A program made the translations under genes and the position numbers. A stretch of 42,481 nt of DNA from Nitrobacter sp. 62-13 (GTDB taxonomy: Bacteria > Pseudomonadota > Alphaproteobacteria > Rhizobiales > Xanthobacteraceae), in assembly GCF_001896955.1 (NCBI RefSeq), contig NZ_MKRN01000167.1, positions 1 through 42,481 on the forward strand. Reading direction: 5' to 3'. The number at the start of each line of letters is the position of its first letter. Within the stretch, counting starts at the first letter, position 1. The notes below the pieces were generated by a model. It saw only the letters and a list, made by a program, of their open reading frames with translations. It ran no database searches and was not told where the DNA came from. Positions 9,471 to 18,635 of the stretch are shown piece after piece.

Positions 9471-9689
9471 AACACTCTAGGGACCCGATGGAGCCGTCCT
9501 TCGCGAAGCAGCAGCCGAGCCAGACACGGTCTTCAATTTCCGAGCCTATACGCGGCTTGCGGTCGGTCGTCGATGGGTTGTCGGGATTGCGGATAGCGCT
9601 GTGCAATACGCGCGCGACGATAGGGCGAACCTTTTCGCAGTCATATGCCGCCAATTGCTCCGGTCGAGATCGACGATCACGGGCGTGAT

Positions 9690-11021
9690 CTAAATCTGAA
9701 TTGGCGGTTGGGCGACGAATTCAGACGAAGGACGCGTGGGGATACCCAGGGTCGACGCGAAGGCCCAAAACAGGCCGATGCATATGCCTTCGATGCTGAC
9801 GGCGATCGTCCAGCCGATGACGAGGCCCTCAAGCCCGCCGAGCTTGGCTCCGGCGATCACGAAGCCCAGTTCGAGCAATCCGCCGAGAGCAAACGGAAGG
9901 GACGCTCTGCGCATCGCGTCGCCTAACCGCGCCAACGCGCAGGCGTGGAACTTGAGCGTCGACCCCAGCAGACTGAAGCCGAGAAGGCGCAGGCTCGATC
10001 CCGCGATCTCCCGGTAGGCCGGATTGAAGACCTCCAGGATATGCTGCGAATAGAACAGGATGAAAACGGCGCAGGCGAGCGAGAACAGCAGCGATGCCGT
10101 GAGTGACAAGAGAAAATGGTGTCGTGATTTGTCGGGGCCGGCGCGGATGACCGGGAATAGAACCGTGGCCAGAACCGCGGGGATCGCCGCGGCTGTGGAA
10201 ACCAGCATCCAAAGCACCGAAAACGCCGCCGTGGCGGCCGGCGACAGGAGCACCAGCACGAGATAGGGCACGATGATGCTGGGAGCCTGCATCGTGACGT
10301 CAAGCGCATAGTGGTCGAACACTTTACGCCGGAACGTATGAAGCAGGCGGAAGTCGGGAATTCCGACGAGACGCCGCGCGCCGCCCCTGGTCACGAGATC
10401 GACCGCGATCCAGGACGTCAGCAGGCCCGCTACCCAGCTCAGGAGAATCGTCGTGCTGGAGGTCTGGCTGACGGCTGCGGCGATGACGATCAGCATCAGC
10501 TTGAACACCGAGAAGAACACCTGCTGAATCATTCTGCCGGTGCTGTTCAGGCTGCCGACGAAGGCCTGATCCACGACCATCGTGAAAGCGGTCAGACCGC
10601 AGCCGAGCACGAAGATGAAGCCTGCAAGCCATCCGTCGATCGGACGGGTGGATTGGACGAAGTGCGTCCCGAGAACGAATGCCAGGCCCAAGCCGACCGC
10701 CAGCGCGGCCCCGATCAACGCGGCTGCGGCGACAAGGGAGGGGGCCTTCTTCGGATGTCGGACGATCTCGCCAACAAGCAAGGTTCCGAGCCCGGCCTCC
10801 CCGAGCAGAGCCGTGAGGCCGATAATCGACAGGAGGGCCGATACGTTGCCGATCGCTTCCGGCGGAAATAACCGGGCGGCCAGCCACCAATAGACAAAGC
10901 CGAGGCCAGCAGTTGCGACGGTGCCAATCGCAAGAGCGCCGGAATTGATGGCGAGCGTGGCGCTGTCCTGGATCGCTCCGCGCACACGCATCAAAGCCGT
11001 TCTGTCGGTGGTTAGCCGCAC
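9690..11021 (-). CDS. Wzx-like oligosaccharide flippase (MOP superfamily)
   Basis: Polytopic inner-membrane protein of 443 residues with about 12 hydrophobic helices starting near residue 25, typical of Wzx/RfbX/ExoT-type flippases. These move undecaprenyl-linked repeat units to the periplasm. The start is GTG at 11021, supported by AGGAG eight bases ahead. It overlaps the end of the upstream GT4 gene by 10 bases, so it is the last gene of the seven-gene EPS operon. The family has few fixed motifs, so the call rests on the length, the helix pattern and the neighbours. Confidence 0.85.
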   Translation of the reverse strand: MRLTTDRTALMRVRGAIQDSATLAINSGALAIGTVATAGLGFVYWWLAARLFPPEAIGNVSALLSIIGLTALLGEAGLGTLLVGEIVRHPKKAPSLVAAAALIGAALAVGLGLAFVLGTHFVQSTRPIDGWLAGFIFVLGCGLTAFTMVVDQAFVGSLNSTGRMIQQVFFSVFKLMLIVIAAAVSQTSSTTILLSWVAGLLTSWIAVDLVTRGGARRLVGIPDFRLLHTFRRKVFDHYALDVTMQAPSIIVPYLVLVLLSPAATAAFSVLWMLVSTAAAIPAVLATVLFPVIRAGPDKSRHHFLLSLTASLLFSLACAVFILFYSQHILEVFNPAYREIAGSSLRLLGFSLLGSTLKFHACALARLGDAMRRASLPFALGGLLELGFVIAGAKLGGLEGLVIGWTIAVSIEGICIGLFWAFASTLGIPTRPSSEFVAQPPIQI

Positions 11022-12289
11022 CGGTGGTTCTCCTGAGATCCATGCGCCGGCGCCAAGGCTCGATTGGCCGACGGGCGCAGGACATCGCGGTAGACCTGCT
11101 CGATCCGTGTCACCACGGCGTCGGCCTGAAGACGCTTCACCCTGGCGAGGCTTGTCGCTCCCAGACGGGCCAGCAAGGTGCGGTTATCGAGAAGCCGTTG
11201 CATGGCCTGGCGCAAAGCCAGTGGATCACCGGCCGGCACGAGGAGGCCCGTTCCGTCGTTGTCGACTATGTCGGGCATGCCGCCGATATCGCTCGCGACA
11301 ACAGCCTTGCCGCACGCCATCGCCTCCATGATCACGGTCGCGCAGGCTTCGGGCCCGACCGACGGCAGAACACCGAATAGCGAGCGCTGCCATGCGTGCA
11401 TGATGGCCGAATGCGGCCAAGTGCCGAGGGTATGGACGTTCGGGGGAAATTCGGACGGTGTGTCGGACGTGCGGCGTCCGAGCAGGATGAGTGGCGGCGC
11501 CTGCTCCAGGCCTGCATAGGCGCTCAAAAGCACATCGATACCCTTGAGGCGCATCATGTCGCCTACGAACAGAATGAAGCCGTCCGGGGGAAGTTGTTCG
11601 AGTCGCGGATCTTCCGGACCCGGCACGCCGATATCGTCGGGTACGAAGTTGGGGATGACCTCGTAAGGCGTATCGCTGCCCGTGAGCCCGGAATTGCGCG
11701 CCACCGCCTGGCTCACCGGGATGAAGCGGTCCACCATCCGTCGGGCGGCGAAACTTGTCGCAAAATTGCCAAGGGTGGTCGCGGTCGCCTTCACCGTCCC
11801 GTAGTGGCGGGAGGCGCAAGGCAGACACTTTGTGGGTGTCGGACCACTGCAAAGGTTCGTGCCCAGGTGCATGAAGTTCTTCTTGGCGCAAACCAGGCCG
11901 TAATCGTGCAGCGTGACCACCAGCGGCGCGCCGCTGAACGGCTTCACTGGAAGGTAGGAGGCGTAGATCCAGTTGTGAGCATGGACGAGGTCCGGCTTCT
12001 CCTGCGCGACAAGGCGCTTCAAGGCCAACACCAGTTCGGGATCCGGAAACGGCGGAGCGTGTCGTCGTTCGGAATCGGTATGAACTCCCGACAGGCGCTG
12101 CAACGTGCCGCGCAGACGATGGACGCGCACTGCGCCGTCCGATTCGATTTCCGGCGATCCGGGATGCATCGTGGTCCCCACGATCACATCGTGACCCCGC
12201 TCAGCCAGCGCGGCGCCGAGATTGCGAACGTGCCGCTCCTCCCCGCCGATCACCGGGGGATAGAATTGAGATAGCAGCAGGATGCGCAT
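11012..12289 (-). CDS. Glycosyltransferase family 4 (GT-B fold)
   Basis: Cytoplasmic retaining glycosyltransferase of 425 residues. The N-terminal domain has the classic GT4 start (SQFYPPVIGGEERHVRNL) and a Cys-rich insert common in GT4 enzymes of EPS clusters (VCAKKNF, LCSGPTPTKCLPCASRH). The C-terminal nucleotide-sugar domain has FVGDMMRLKGIDVLL and the E-x7-E motif EACATVIME followed by ACGKAVVASDIGGMPDIV. The frame opens at 12313, but I prefer the ATG at 12289: GAGGAAGG lies seven bases ahead and the protein then begins MRILLLSQFYPP. The DUF1616 stop lies 21 bases upstream. The sugar donor is unknown. Confidence 0.92.
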   Translation of the reverse strand: MRILLLSQFYPPVIGGEERHVRNLGAALAERGHDVIVGTTMHPGSPEIESDGAVRVHRLRGTLQRLSGVHTDSERRHAPPFPDPELVLALKRLVAQEKPDLVHAHNWIYASYLPVKPFSGAPLVVTLHDYGLVCAKKNFMHLGTNLCSGPTPTKCLPCASRHYGTVKATATTLGNFATSFAARRMVDRFIPVSQAVARNSGLTGSDTPYEVIPNFVPDDIGVPGPEDPRLEQLPPDGFILFVGDMMRLKGIDVLLSAYAGLEQAPPLILLGRRTSDTPSEFPPNVHTLGTWPHSAIMHAWQRSLFGVLPSVGPEACATVIMEAMACGKAVVASDIGGMPDIVDNDGTGLLVPAGDPLALRQAMQRLLDNRTLLARLGATSLARVKRLQADAVVTRIEQVYRDVLRPSANRALAPAHGSQENHRCG

Positions 12290-12309
12290 GAGCTGACCTT
12301 CCTCTGCCT

Positions 12310-13068
12310 TCAACTGCCAGGGACCAGCGCCGAAACGCTGCGATACAGGCTGTTGTCTTCGAGCCGGTAGAGTCTGGCTTCGGCTTTCTGGTTGGCGGCC
12401 AGGACGGGCACTGAAATCTTCCGGGTCCAGGTTTCGCCGGGCGCGAGGGCGAGCGAACGGAAAATGGCCAGCGATTGCCCGTTGAGGGTAACTTCAAGAT
12501 TGAACCGCTGAGTTTGAGCCTCGGCGCTGCGAACTCCGACTGAGAGTTGGCCGGGGCCGGCGTTGGCCGGGGGCAGCATCCAGAGCTCGACGTACTTGAA
12601 TTGCTGCTGGTTCGATTCGTCCCGGACGGCCAGCGCATACGCACCGGTTGTCACGAGGATTGACAGGGCGAACGCAACTCCGTGCCAACGTCGAAGTCCG
12701 GCCGGTCGCGACCATGGCTGCCAATTGGCATCCTCGTGGCGCCTGACGGCCATCAGCGACGCGCCGAGCGTGATAGCCCAGAACCAGATCGCCCAGCCGA
12801 ATGGTGTCAGAAAGCCCAGGATGTTCAGGACAAGGCCGCCCGCGATTCCAACCGCGAGACTTATTCCGACAGCGTAAGCCAGATGCTCGGCGAGCGATGT
12901 AGTTCGTATTCCGACGCCACGCAGCAGCGCATGGCCCGGGATGAAGAGCACCATGGGCAGGCCAAGGACAGCACGTTCCAGCACGTTGTCGGAAACCGTT
13001 GCGACCGCGACCAGTGCGGTCGCCCACACACAGGCTGCTAAAAGTTCCCGATGGCTAGGAGCGCTCAT
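12310..13068 (-). CDS. DUF1616-type membrane protein
   Basis: 252 residues. The N-terminal half has four hydrophobic helices (about 10-28, 32-50, 60-85, 90-107) and one more lies near 133-150. The C-terminal 100 residues form a beta-rich soluble domain (QQFKYVELWMLPP, RFNLEVTLNGQSLAIFRSLALAPGETW), probably periplasmic. This layout matches the DUF1616 family (assigned from memory), often found beside glycosyltransferases in archaea and bacteria. No biochemical role is known to me. The start overlaps the end of the upstream 660-residue membrane protein by 14 bases and its stop meets the downstream GT4, so it is embedded in the EPS operon. The Ig-like C-terminal domain may help polymerisation or chain release, but that is speculation. 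Confidence 0.75.
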   Translation of the reverse strand: MSAPSHRELLAACVWATALVAVATVSDNVLERAVLGLPMVLFIPGHALLRGVGIRTTSLAEHLAYAVGISLAVGIAGGLVLNILGFLTPFGWAIWFWAITLGASLMAVRRHEDANWQPWSRPAGLRRWHGVAFALSILVTTGAYALAVRDESNQQQFKYVELWMLPPANAGPGQLSVGVRSAEAQTQRFNLEVTLNGQSLAIFRSLALAPGETWTRKISVPVLAANQKAEARLYRLEDNSLYRSVSALVPGS

Positions 13069-15037
13069 GCAATCCCCTCACATCGTAGATGACGATATAG
13101 CCGTTGTCATAGATACGGCTAATGCCCTTGATATTGTTGAATTTGAGCAGCGCGGCAGCAGAGGGCGGCGCCGTGGCCCTTGGCTCCCACGGTTCGAAGT
13201 AGAAACCGAGCACCGGGAGAGCCATCGACAGCCGCAGATCCACAAGCAGGAATTCGATGTCGCCCTTCGCCAGCGCCCAATATTCGTCAGGCTCCAGCGT
13301 CTTGCTCATGAACACGCGTCCGGCATCCACTCCCTGGAAAACGGCGAGCCTCGCATCCTGTCGGCCGTAGCCGGCGAGCAGCAGACGATTGATGCGGTCG
13401 GACGTGAAGCGGTTGCCGGGCCCGAGCCAGGTCTTGGTCCAGAGCGCTGTATCAATCCCCATGGGCTCCACGGAATGCCCATCGGCTCCTACCTTGTAAT
13501 GTCCCTGGATCGGATTGATGGTCGAACTGGTAACGCCCCCCAGGACAATGATCGCGAGCGCGAGCGGGGGCGCTCTGCGGAACCACCACCCTTGCTGCGC
13601 GCGGCCTTGCCAATAGTGAACGATGCTCACTGCGATTACGAGGCCTACGCCGAAGAACGCCAGCGTTCCCATGCGATTGCCTATTTCCCAACCACCACCG
13701 CTGAGCCGGAAGGCGATCGAGACCGGAAATCCGAAGGCCAACAAGGTGAGAAGTACGAGGCGGCTGTCGCGCCACCGCCGTCCGAGAATTTCCCTGATCG
13801 CAAGCCAGCCGGTGCGGCCCTCGGCCGCCAGGGCCAGCGACCGGAAGAATCCCGTCGCAAGTCCGACGGCCGTCAACAGAATCGCAAGCAAGGTGATCAG
13901 ACGAATGCCAAACGGCTCGCTCGGCGATGGTGAAGAGGCCGGAGCCGCCGAGTGGTGCAGAGAGAACAGGCCATGAAATTTTCTGACCAGGTTGTTGATT
14001 CCGCTTTCTACGACCGGGCCGAGATAGTTGCCGATATGAGTGCCTCGGATTTCCATCCACAGAAGCGGCAGCGTGACGGCAACCATCGCAAGAAAAACGG
14101 CGAACCTTGCCTCGGTCCGCGTCGGGCCGTTCCGATGTATGACCTCGAAGAAGGCCACCGCTCCGAGATAGATTGCGGCGTAGGCGGCAGAGAGGTGATG
14201 CGTAACCGCAAGCGCCGCCAGCAGCAGGACGATCAGTCCGGCGGCCTTCAGCCTCGGCGGCCCGACGAGAGTTCTGGATGTGGCTTCGACGGCAAAGATC
14301 AGAACGCAGAGAACGAGGCCGAGGCTTTCGTAGGAGAACATTGTCTCGAACAGGACGAAGGTCGAGCACCCCATGTAGACCAGACAGCCGACCGCGGCGA
14401 GGCGCGCCGAGCCGGTGAGCCTTTCGTATAACAGAAAGAGGGCGGCCACGAACGTTGCCCTCAGAACGGCCAGCAGCAACGTCCCCGCGGCAAAAATCGA
14501 CAGCCCCGTCAAGTTGACGATCGCCGTCGTCAGGATTTCCAAAGCGAGATATGACGGCCCGACGTCAAGAAACGGATTGGGCAAGAACAAGCGGTGCGCC
14601 GTCATGAGATCGTCGGCTGCGATCCAGTGCAGGAACTCGTCATGGCCGTCAAAGCTCGTCGGCGAATGCAGGACCTTGTAGAGGAACAGCGCCTCGACGA
14701 GCAGAAACAGCAGGAAAAAACGTTCGCCTCTGGCGACCCGCGGCCCGGCGATACGAAGGCTGAGCGGGAGAATGAGGATGACGACGCCGGACCAGAACAG
14801 CAGCAGTGCCATCGTCTCGTGGCCGCGCCGCCCGGCGCCGTGTCCCGTCGCGACCAGGAGCAGGGCGGCTGCCGCTGCCAGGCACAGGACGGCGATCAAT
14901 CCGAGGTTTACGGGCGGCGGTCGCGCATCGAGGTTGTCGCCCCGAAGGTCGGGGCCGATGGCGCCCAGGATGGTTTGAACCCAGACTTGAAACGGCCTGG
15001 CTCCTCCCGCGGTAAGTTGCGCCGGTATCAGGGACAT
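13055..15037 (-). CDS. Large polytopic membrane protein, GT-C-like glycosyltransferase or EPS polymerase candidate
   Basis: 660 residues with a dozen or more hydrophobic helices from about residue 45 to 510 and a soluble C-terminal domain (about 520-660). After the second helix pair, an extracytoplasmic loop carries FDGHDEFLHW (F129-W138) with D130, D133 and E134. An acidic motif in the first periplasmic loop is the hallmark of GT-C enzymes that use lipid-phosphate sugars. The C-terminal domain has a repeating R-L/D pattern (GYGRQDARLAVFQG, FLLVDLRLS). No Wzy is otherwise visible in this operon, so this is the best candidate for the polymerase or for a lipid-linked sugar transferase. It overlaps the GT4 upstream by 10 bases and DUF1616 downstream by 14. 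Membrane-protein identity is firm; the catalytic role is inference. Confidence 0.7.
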   Translation of the reverse strand: MSLIPAQLTAGGARPFQVWVQTILGAIGPDLRGDNLDARPPPVNLGLIAVLCLAAAAALLLVATGHGAGRRGHETMALLLFWSGVVILILPLSLRIAGPRVARGERFFLLFLLVEALFLYKVLHSPTSFDGHDEFLHWIAADDLMTAHRLFLPNPFLDVGPSYLALEILTTAIVNLTGLSIFAAGTLLLAVLRATFVAALFLLYERLTGSARLAAVGCLVYMGCSTFVLFETMFSYESLGLVLCVLIFAVEATSRTLVGPPRLKAAGLIVLLLAALAVTHHLSAAYAAIYLGAVAFFEVIHRNGPTRTEARFAVFLAMVAVTLPLLWMEIRGTHIGNYLGPVVESGINNLVRKFHGLFSLHHSAAPASSPSPSEPFGIRLITLLAILLTAVGLATGFFRSLALAAEGRTGWLAIREILGRRWRDSRLVLLTLLAFGFPVSIAFRLSGGGWEIGNRMGTLAFFGVGLVIAVSIVHYWQGRAQQGWWFRRAPPLALAIIVLGGVTSSTINPIQGHYKVGADGHSVEPMGIDTALWTKTWLGPGNRFTSDRINRLLLAGYGRQDARLAVFQGVDAGRVFMSKTLEPDEYWALAKGDIEFLLVDLRLSMALPVLGFYFEPWEPRATAPPSAAALLKFNNIKGISRIYDNGYIVIYDVRGLHERS

Positions 15038-16194
15038 CGGGCCCCCGTCTCGGAAAGCTGCCGTGGCAAGCCTTGCGGTGCAGCGCGGCTCATTCGCCGG
15101 CCGTTGACTACATCCTCGTAGACGGTGCAGAGAGCTTGCGCGCAGTCATCCCAGTCCGGCAGCGCCAGATCTCGTACCTGTCGACGGGCCGCGAGTTCGT
15201 CGGCCATTGCCGCCGCAATTTCCTTCGGACCCGCATCGAGCGGAATTGCCCGGCAAAGCCCCTTGGCGGCCAATTCGCCCAATCCGGACGTATCGCTGAC
15301 GAGCACGGGGCGACGAAGTGACAGAGCTTCCATGACCGCGACGGGATGGGCCTCGTAGTCGCTGAACAACACAAACAGCCCGGCGCTCGCCAGAAGGTCC
15401 GCCAGTTTCTGCCGCTCCGATGCGGGGACGGCTGCGATAGTGACACGCTTCTCCAGGCCAAGCGATTCCACCAGCGCCCGCAATTCACGCTCGTAAGGCC
15501 CCCCGCCGGCGATATGAAGCCGCGCGTCCGGCATCCGGCGAAGCAGCTCCGGCATTGCCGCGATCGCGCGGTGATGGCCCTTGTAACGCTCTAGCCTGCC
15601 GCTCGAAACGATCAGGTTAGGCTCGACCGTGACGTTCGAGCTCGGAGTGGGCATAGCGGCGCCGTTCGGAATGACGGCGAAACTCTCGCGGGGCACGCCC
15701 ATTCGGGCGCTGAAGAAATCGGCTTCGAAATCGGAAACGCCGATCAACCGTGCGGCTTTTGAGATCAGGGGACGCAGCAGCGCATGCTGGGTGCGGCGCA
15801 CGGCATTCCGCAGCCGCGAGGAATGTCCGCCGCTATGGAAAGTCAGAACGAATGGAAGGTCGCGGCGCAGCGTCGCCAGCAATCCGATCGGCACCACGAA
15901 CGTGCCGTAGCCCTGGAAATGGACAAGATCCCAGGATCCGCGGTTGATCGCGGCAAAAATGCCTGGCGCGACGTAAAGGTCATGATGCTTCGGCCACGCC
16001 GGAACGCGCCGTACGTTCATGCCCCGCACCGTCTCTTGAACCGGCCATTGGCCCGAAGGGTCCGTGGTCAGCACATCAACCGTGTGGCCGCGCGCCACCA
16101 GGCGGGGACCGACCTCCTGGATGTGAGTTTCGATGCCGCCCATGAAGGGGTGGCACCGAGCGGCAACCATCAGGATGCGCATTGGCCCGTCCAT
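15028..16194 (-). CDS. Glycosyltransferase family 4 (GT-B fold)
   Basis: 388-residue cytoplasmic glycosyltransferase. The N-terminal domain starts MRILMVAARCHPFMGGIETH and has FHSGGHSSRLR. The C-terminal donor domain has SSGRLERYKGHHRAI, a LHIAGGGPYERELRAL strand-turn and the E-x7-E motif EAHPVAVME, then SLRRPVLVSDTSGLGEL. Two starts are possible: ATG at 16194, with AGGA closely ahead, or ATG at 16182; I keep the longer. Sixty-five bases separate it from the GT2 gene upstream, the only real gap in the seven-gene operon. It overlaps the next gene by 10 bases. Its donor sugar cannot be read from sequence. Confidence 0.91.
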   Translation of the reverse strand: MDGPMRILMVAARCHPFMGGIETHIQEVGPRLVARGHTVDVLTTDPSGQWPVQETVRGMNVRRVPAWPKHHDLYVAPGIFAAINRGSWDLVHFQGYGTFVVPIGLLATLRRDLPFVLTFHSGGHSSRLRNAVRRTQHALLRPLISKAARLIGVSDFEADFFSARMGVPRESFAVIPNGAAMPTPSSNVTVEPNLIVSSGRLERYKGHHRAIAAMPELLRRMPDARLHIAGGGPYERELRALVESLGLEKRVTIAAVPASERQKLADLLASAGLFVLFSDYEAHPVAVMEALSLRRPVLVSDTSGLGELAAKGLCRAIPLDAGPKEIAAAMADELAARRQVRDLALPDWDDCAQALCTVYEDVVNGRRMSRAAPQGLPRQLSETGARCP

Positions 16195-16259
16195 CCCTTC
16201 CTAGTAATCGATCGGTATCGCGGCGTGACAAGCTTTCGCGCGATCCCGGCGTCGCCGAT

Positions 16260-17057
16260 TTATGGGAATCCGTGTGAAACCAGCGAAACCGGCGAAAAAA
16301 TCCTTTCGCGCAGGATCGTCTTGAAAACACGCCAACCGTCGGGAAGCGCGCGAAGATTGCTGAGACCGCTGATGCGGGGAGCCTCGAAGCTCGCCACCTC
16401 CACGATCTTCAGTCGGTTTTTCAGAGCCCGGACGTTGATCAGCGTTTCGATCTCGAAACCATCGCAATCACAGTGAAGGGTTGCGACGTGCTTGGTCCAG
16501 AACGCGACGTAGCCATAGCAGAGATCGGAGAACGACCCGCCATAGAGCAGTCGCACGGCCCAGGTCAGTCCCCAATTGCCGAGCATGCGGAACAGCGACA
16601 TGTCATCGGTCCCCGCTCCCTGGAGGAAGCGCGAGCCCTTGACCATATCCGCACCAGCCATGAGAACGCCGACAAAGACGATCGCCTCTTCCGGTTCCAT
16701 GGAGCCATCGGCATCCAGCATCACGATGATGTCGCCGGTTACGGCGTTGAATCCCGCCTGCAGGGCGGCGCCTTTGCCGCGCTTCGGCTCCATGACGATC
16801 TTCACATCTTTGCGCAGGCTGCGGGCGACCGCGACGGTGTCGTCGGTCGAGCGGCCGTCGACAATGACGACTTCATGGGCCCAATCCGGAATGCGCGGCA
16901 GAAGCCACGGTAGATTCTTCGCTTCGTTGAGCGTCGGCACGACAAAACTGACCTTGGGCAGAGCCAGCGATCGCTCCGGCGGGAGCTTGATCGGCATCTG
17001 AACAGGTGTCGGCTTGGCGCCGGCTTGAGCAAGAATATTCTGGACGGGAGCGTTCAT
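16260..17057 (-). CDS. Glycosyltransferase family 2, DPM1/polyprenyl-phosphate type
   Basis: 265 residues, GT-A fold. The start of the fold is VSFVVPTLNEAKNL, followed by IVDGRSTDDTVAVA, KRGKGAALQAGF and the metal/nucleotide DxD motif MLDADGS. Then come KGSRFL and SFSDLCYGYVAFW, typical of dolichyl/polyprenyl-phosphate mannose or glucose synthases and related EPS GT2 enzymes. There is no C-terminal membrane segment, so a peripheral enzyme is likely. The ATG overlaps the TGA of the FAD oxidoreductase (ATGA), giving translational coupling. If it makes a polyprenyl-phosphate sugar it would supply the donor for the GT-C-like protein downstream, a coherent but unproven pairing. Confidence 0.9.
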   Translation of the reverse strand: MNAPVQNILAQAGAKPTPVQMPIKLPPERSLALPKVSFVVPTLNEAKNLPWLLPRIPDWAHEVVIVDGRSTDDTVAVARSLRKDVKIVMEPKRGKGAALQAGFNAVTGDIIVMLDADGSMEPEEAIVFVGVLMAGADMVKGSRFLQGAGTDDMSLFRMLGNWGLTWAVRLLYGGSFSDLCYGYVAFWTKHVATLHCDCDGFEIETLINVRALKNRLKIVEVASFEAPRISGLSNLRALPDGWRVFKTILRERIFSPVSLVSHGFP

Positions 17058-18313
17058 GACAGCACCGTACTTTCAACAGGGTGGAGCTTGGTCGTGGGTC
17101 GGATCCGCGGCACGACTGACGACAAATAACGGGCGAGATGCCGGGCCGGGTGCGAGGCGCCGTAGACGAACCGGCACACCGGCCCGAAGCTGTTCGCCGC
17201 GACGGGGCCGATGAAATGCAAGCCGGGCACCGAACTCTCGTAGTGCGCCGACAGCAGCGGCGCTCGCTCGATCCGGCGGATTCGATTTGTAAGTCTCTCG
17301 TCCAGGAAACCGAGCCGGGTGATGTCGATCTCATAGCCGGTCGCGAAGACGACGTGATCGGCACGCAACGACTGCTGTGAGGTGCCGTCGTTCGCTGTCA
17401 GGTCGAGAACAACCCTGCCGTTTCGGATCTCGATCCCGGTAAGCGACCGGTCCGACAACAGAGGTATTTTCCCGATCACCCGGTCTCTCATGAACGCGCT
17501 GCTCATGGGACCATGTACGGGGGAGTTTGCGAGCCGAACCCGTTGATCCTCCCTCAGCAGCCTGATCAATTGCGGATACCGGGCGCAGGCCGCCATGGTC
17601 CAGCCATTGCCGATGCCGCTCATGGGGGCTGTAACGCGTTCGAACACCGTGCGCGGACGGGGCCGACAGGCGAAGTTCAGATGCGGAGTTCGCGTCACAA
17701 GCGAGACGGGGATGCCCTGCTCGTGGAGCAGCGCCGCCAGATCGGTCGCGGACGATCCGGCCCCGACGACAACCACGTTCTTGCCCAGAAGGGTTCCGAT
17801 CGAACCGTATTCGCTGCTATGCGAGCAAAGATCGGCGGGAAGATGCTCGACCTCGCGCGGCAGGCGCTTGAAAGGGTATAAACCGACCGCCACCACCACC
17901 CGGCGCGCATTGACCGTTTCGCCGTCGCTGAAACTGGCGCGGAAGCCCGCCGGACCGGGTTCCAGCGCGATCAGCGTCTTGCGCTCCACGTTTGGCGCGT
18001 AGCGCGCCTGAAAGGCTTCGCCGTATTCGACGAACCGGCTGAGAGGCAGCGGCATCAGCTCGTCATGGTAGGGCAGAGCGCGTTCGGTGCAGAAGTTTCT
18101 GGCCGTGAGTTCCGACTTTGGATCTGACAGGCTGGATGCCCAGGGATAGGATTTGAGCAGCATGCCGGGCGGCATGTTGTTCTTCCAGGGTCCCATAGGT
18201 TCCCCGAAAATCCGATGTTCGATGCCCCGCGCACGCAGGTGCGCCGTCAACGACAAGCCGTAAGGCCCGGCTCCAATGACCGCTACATCGATGGAGTTGC
18301 CTAGTCTTGCCAT
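17054..18313 (-). CDS. FAD/NAD(P)-dependent oxidoreductase, monooxygenase-like, first gene of EPS operon
   Basis: 419 residues with two dinucleotide-binding motifs: GAGPYG at 14-19 for FAD, and VVVVGAGSSATDLA in the middle for NAD(P). A C-terminal FATGYEID motif is of the ATG-Y type seen in N-hydroxylases and related flavin monooxygenases. I do not see the full Baeyer-Villiger fingerprint. It is the promoter-proximal gene of the EPS operon and is coupled by ATGA to the GT2 gene. The reaction is unknown; it might oxidise an amino-sugar, a lipid carrier or a substituent. Flavoprotein class is firm, substrate is not. A pyridine-nucleotide reductase with another role is the main alternative. Confidence 0.83.
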   Translation of the reverse strand: MARLGNSIDVAVIGAGPYGLSLTAHLRARGIEHRIFGEPMGPWKNNMPPGMLLKSYPWASSLSDPKSELTARNFCTERALPYHDELMPLPLSRFVEYGEAFQARYAPNVERKTLIALEPGPAGFRASFSDGETVNARRVVVAVGLYPFKRLPREVEHLPADLCSHSSEYGSIGTLLGKNVVVVGAGSSATDLAALLHEQGIPVSLVTRTPHLNFACRPRPRTVFERVTAPMSGIGNGWTMAACARYPQLIRLLREDQRVRLANSPVHGPMSSAFMRDRVIGKIPLLSDRSLTGIEIRNGRVVLDLTANDGTSQQSLRADHVVFATGYEIDITRLGFLDERLTNRIRRIERAPLLSAHYESSVPGLHFIGPVAANSFGPVCRFVYGASHPARHLARYLSSVVPRIRPTTKLHPVESTVLS

Positions 18314-18635
18314 TCACGAACTCCCGCGCGCAGAGTAGAGAAATCCCCGCGCGTCGAGCATCTCGGATGCAGCGCTTCATTGGAAGCGCGATAGGTGATT
18401 AGCTCCTTTGGAGTAGGCTTCTCGTACGGTTTTCGCTGCGAACACGGTGAGTAGTGGGAGGCGCGGCGCCGGGCGGTGCGCTGGAACGAGGTGTCGTGGA
18501 AATTCGCAACATTGGGTTGCAGGTGGCTTCAGAATTTCCGAGCGCCTCCCAAGGGGGGTAATCCTTCTAGAAACTTCACTTTCAGTCCCTGACAACCGAA
18601 GCTCTAGCGGATTTCCGACGCAAGGATTCGATGTG
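18314..18635. promoter_or_regulatory. Divergent intergenic region between EPS operon and GNAT gene
   Basis: 322 bases between the divergent starts. Visible structures are a short palindrome, GCAAC-ATTGG-GTTGC (18512-18526), and a small CTCC/GGAG hairpin around 18401-18412. The region must contain the promoter of the seven-gene operon, but I could not pick -35/-10 elements. An open frame runs through it in phase with the GNAT gene and looks like a chance extension. Confidence 0.4.
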
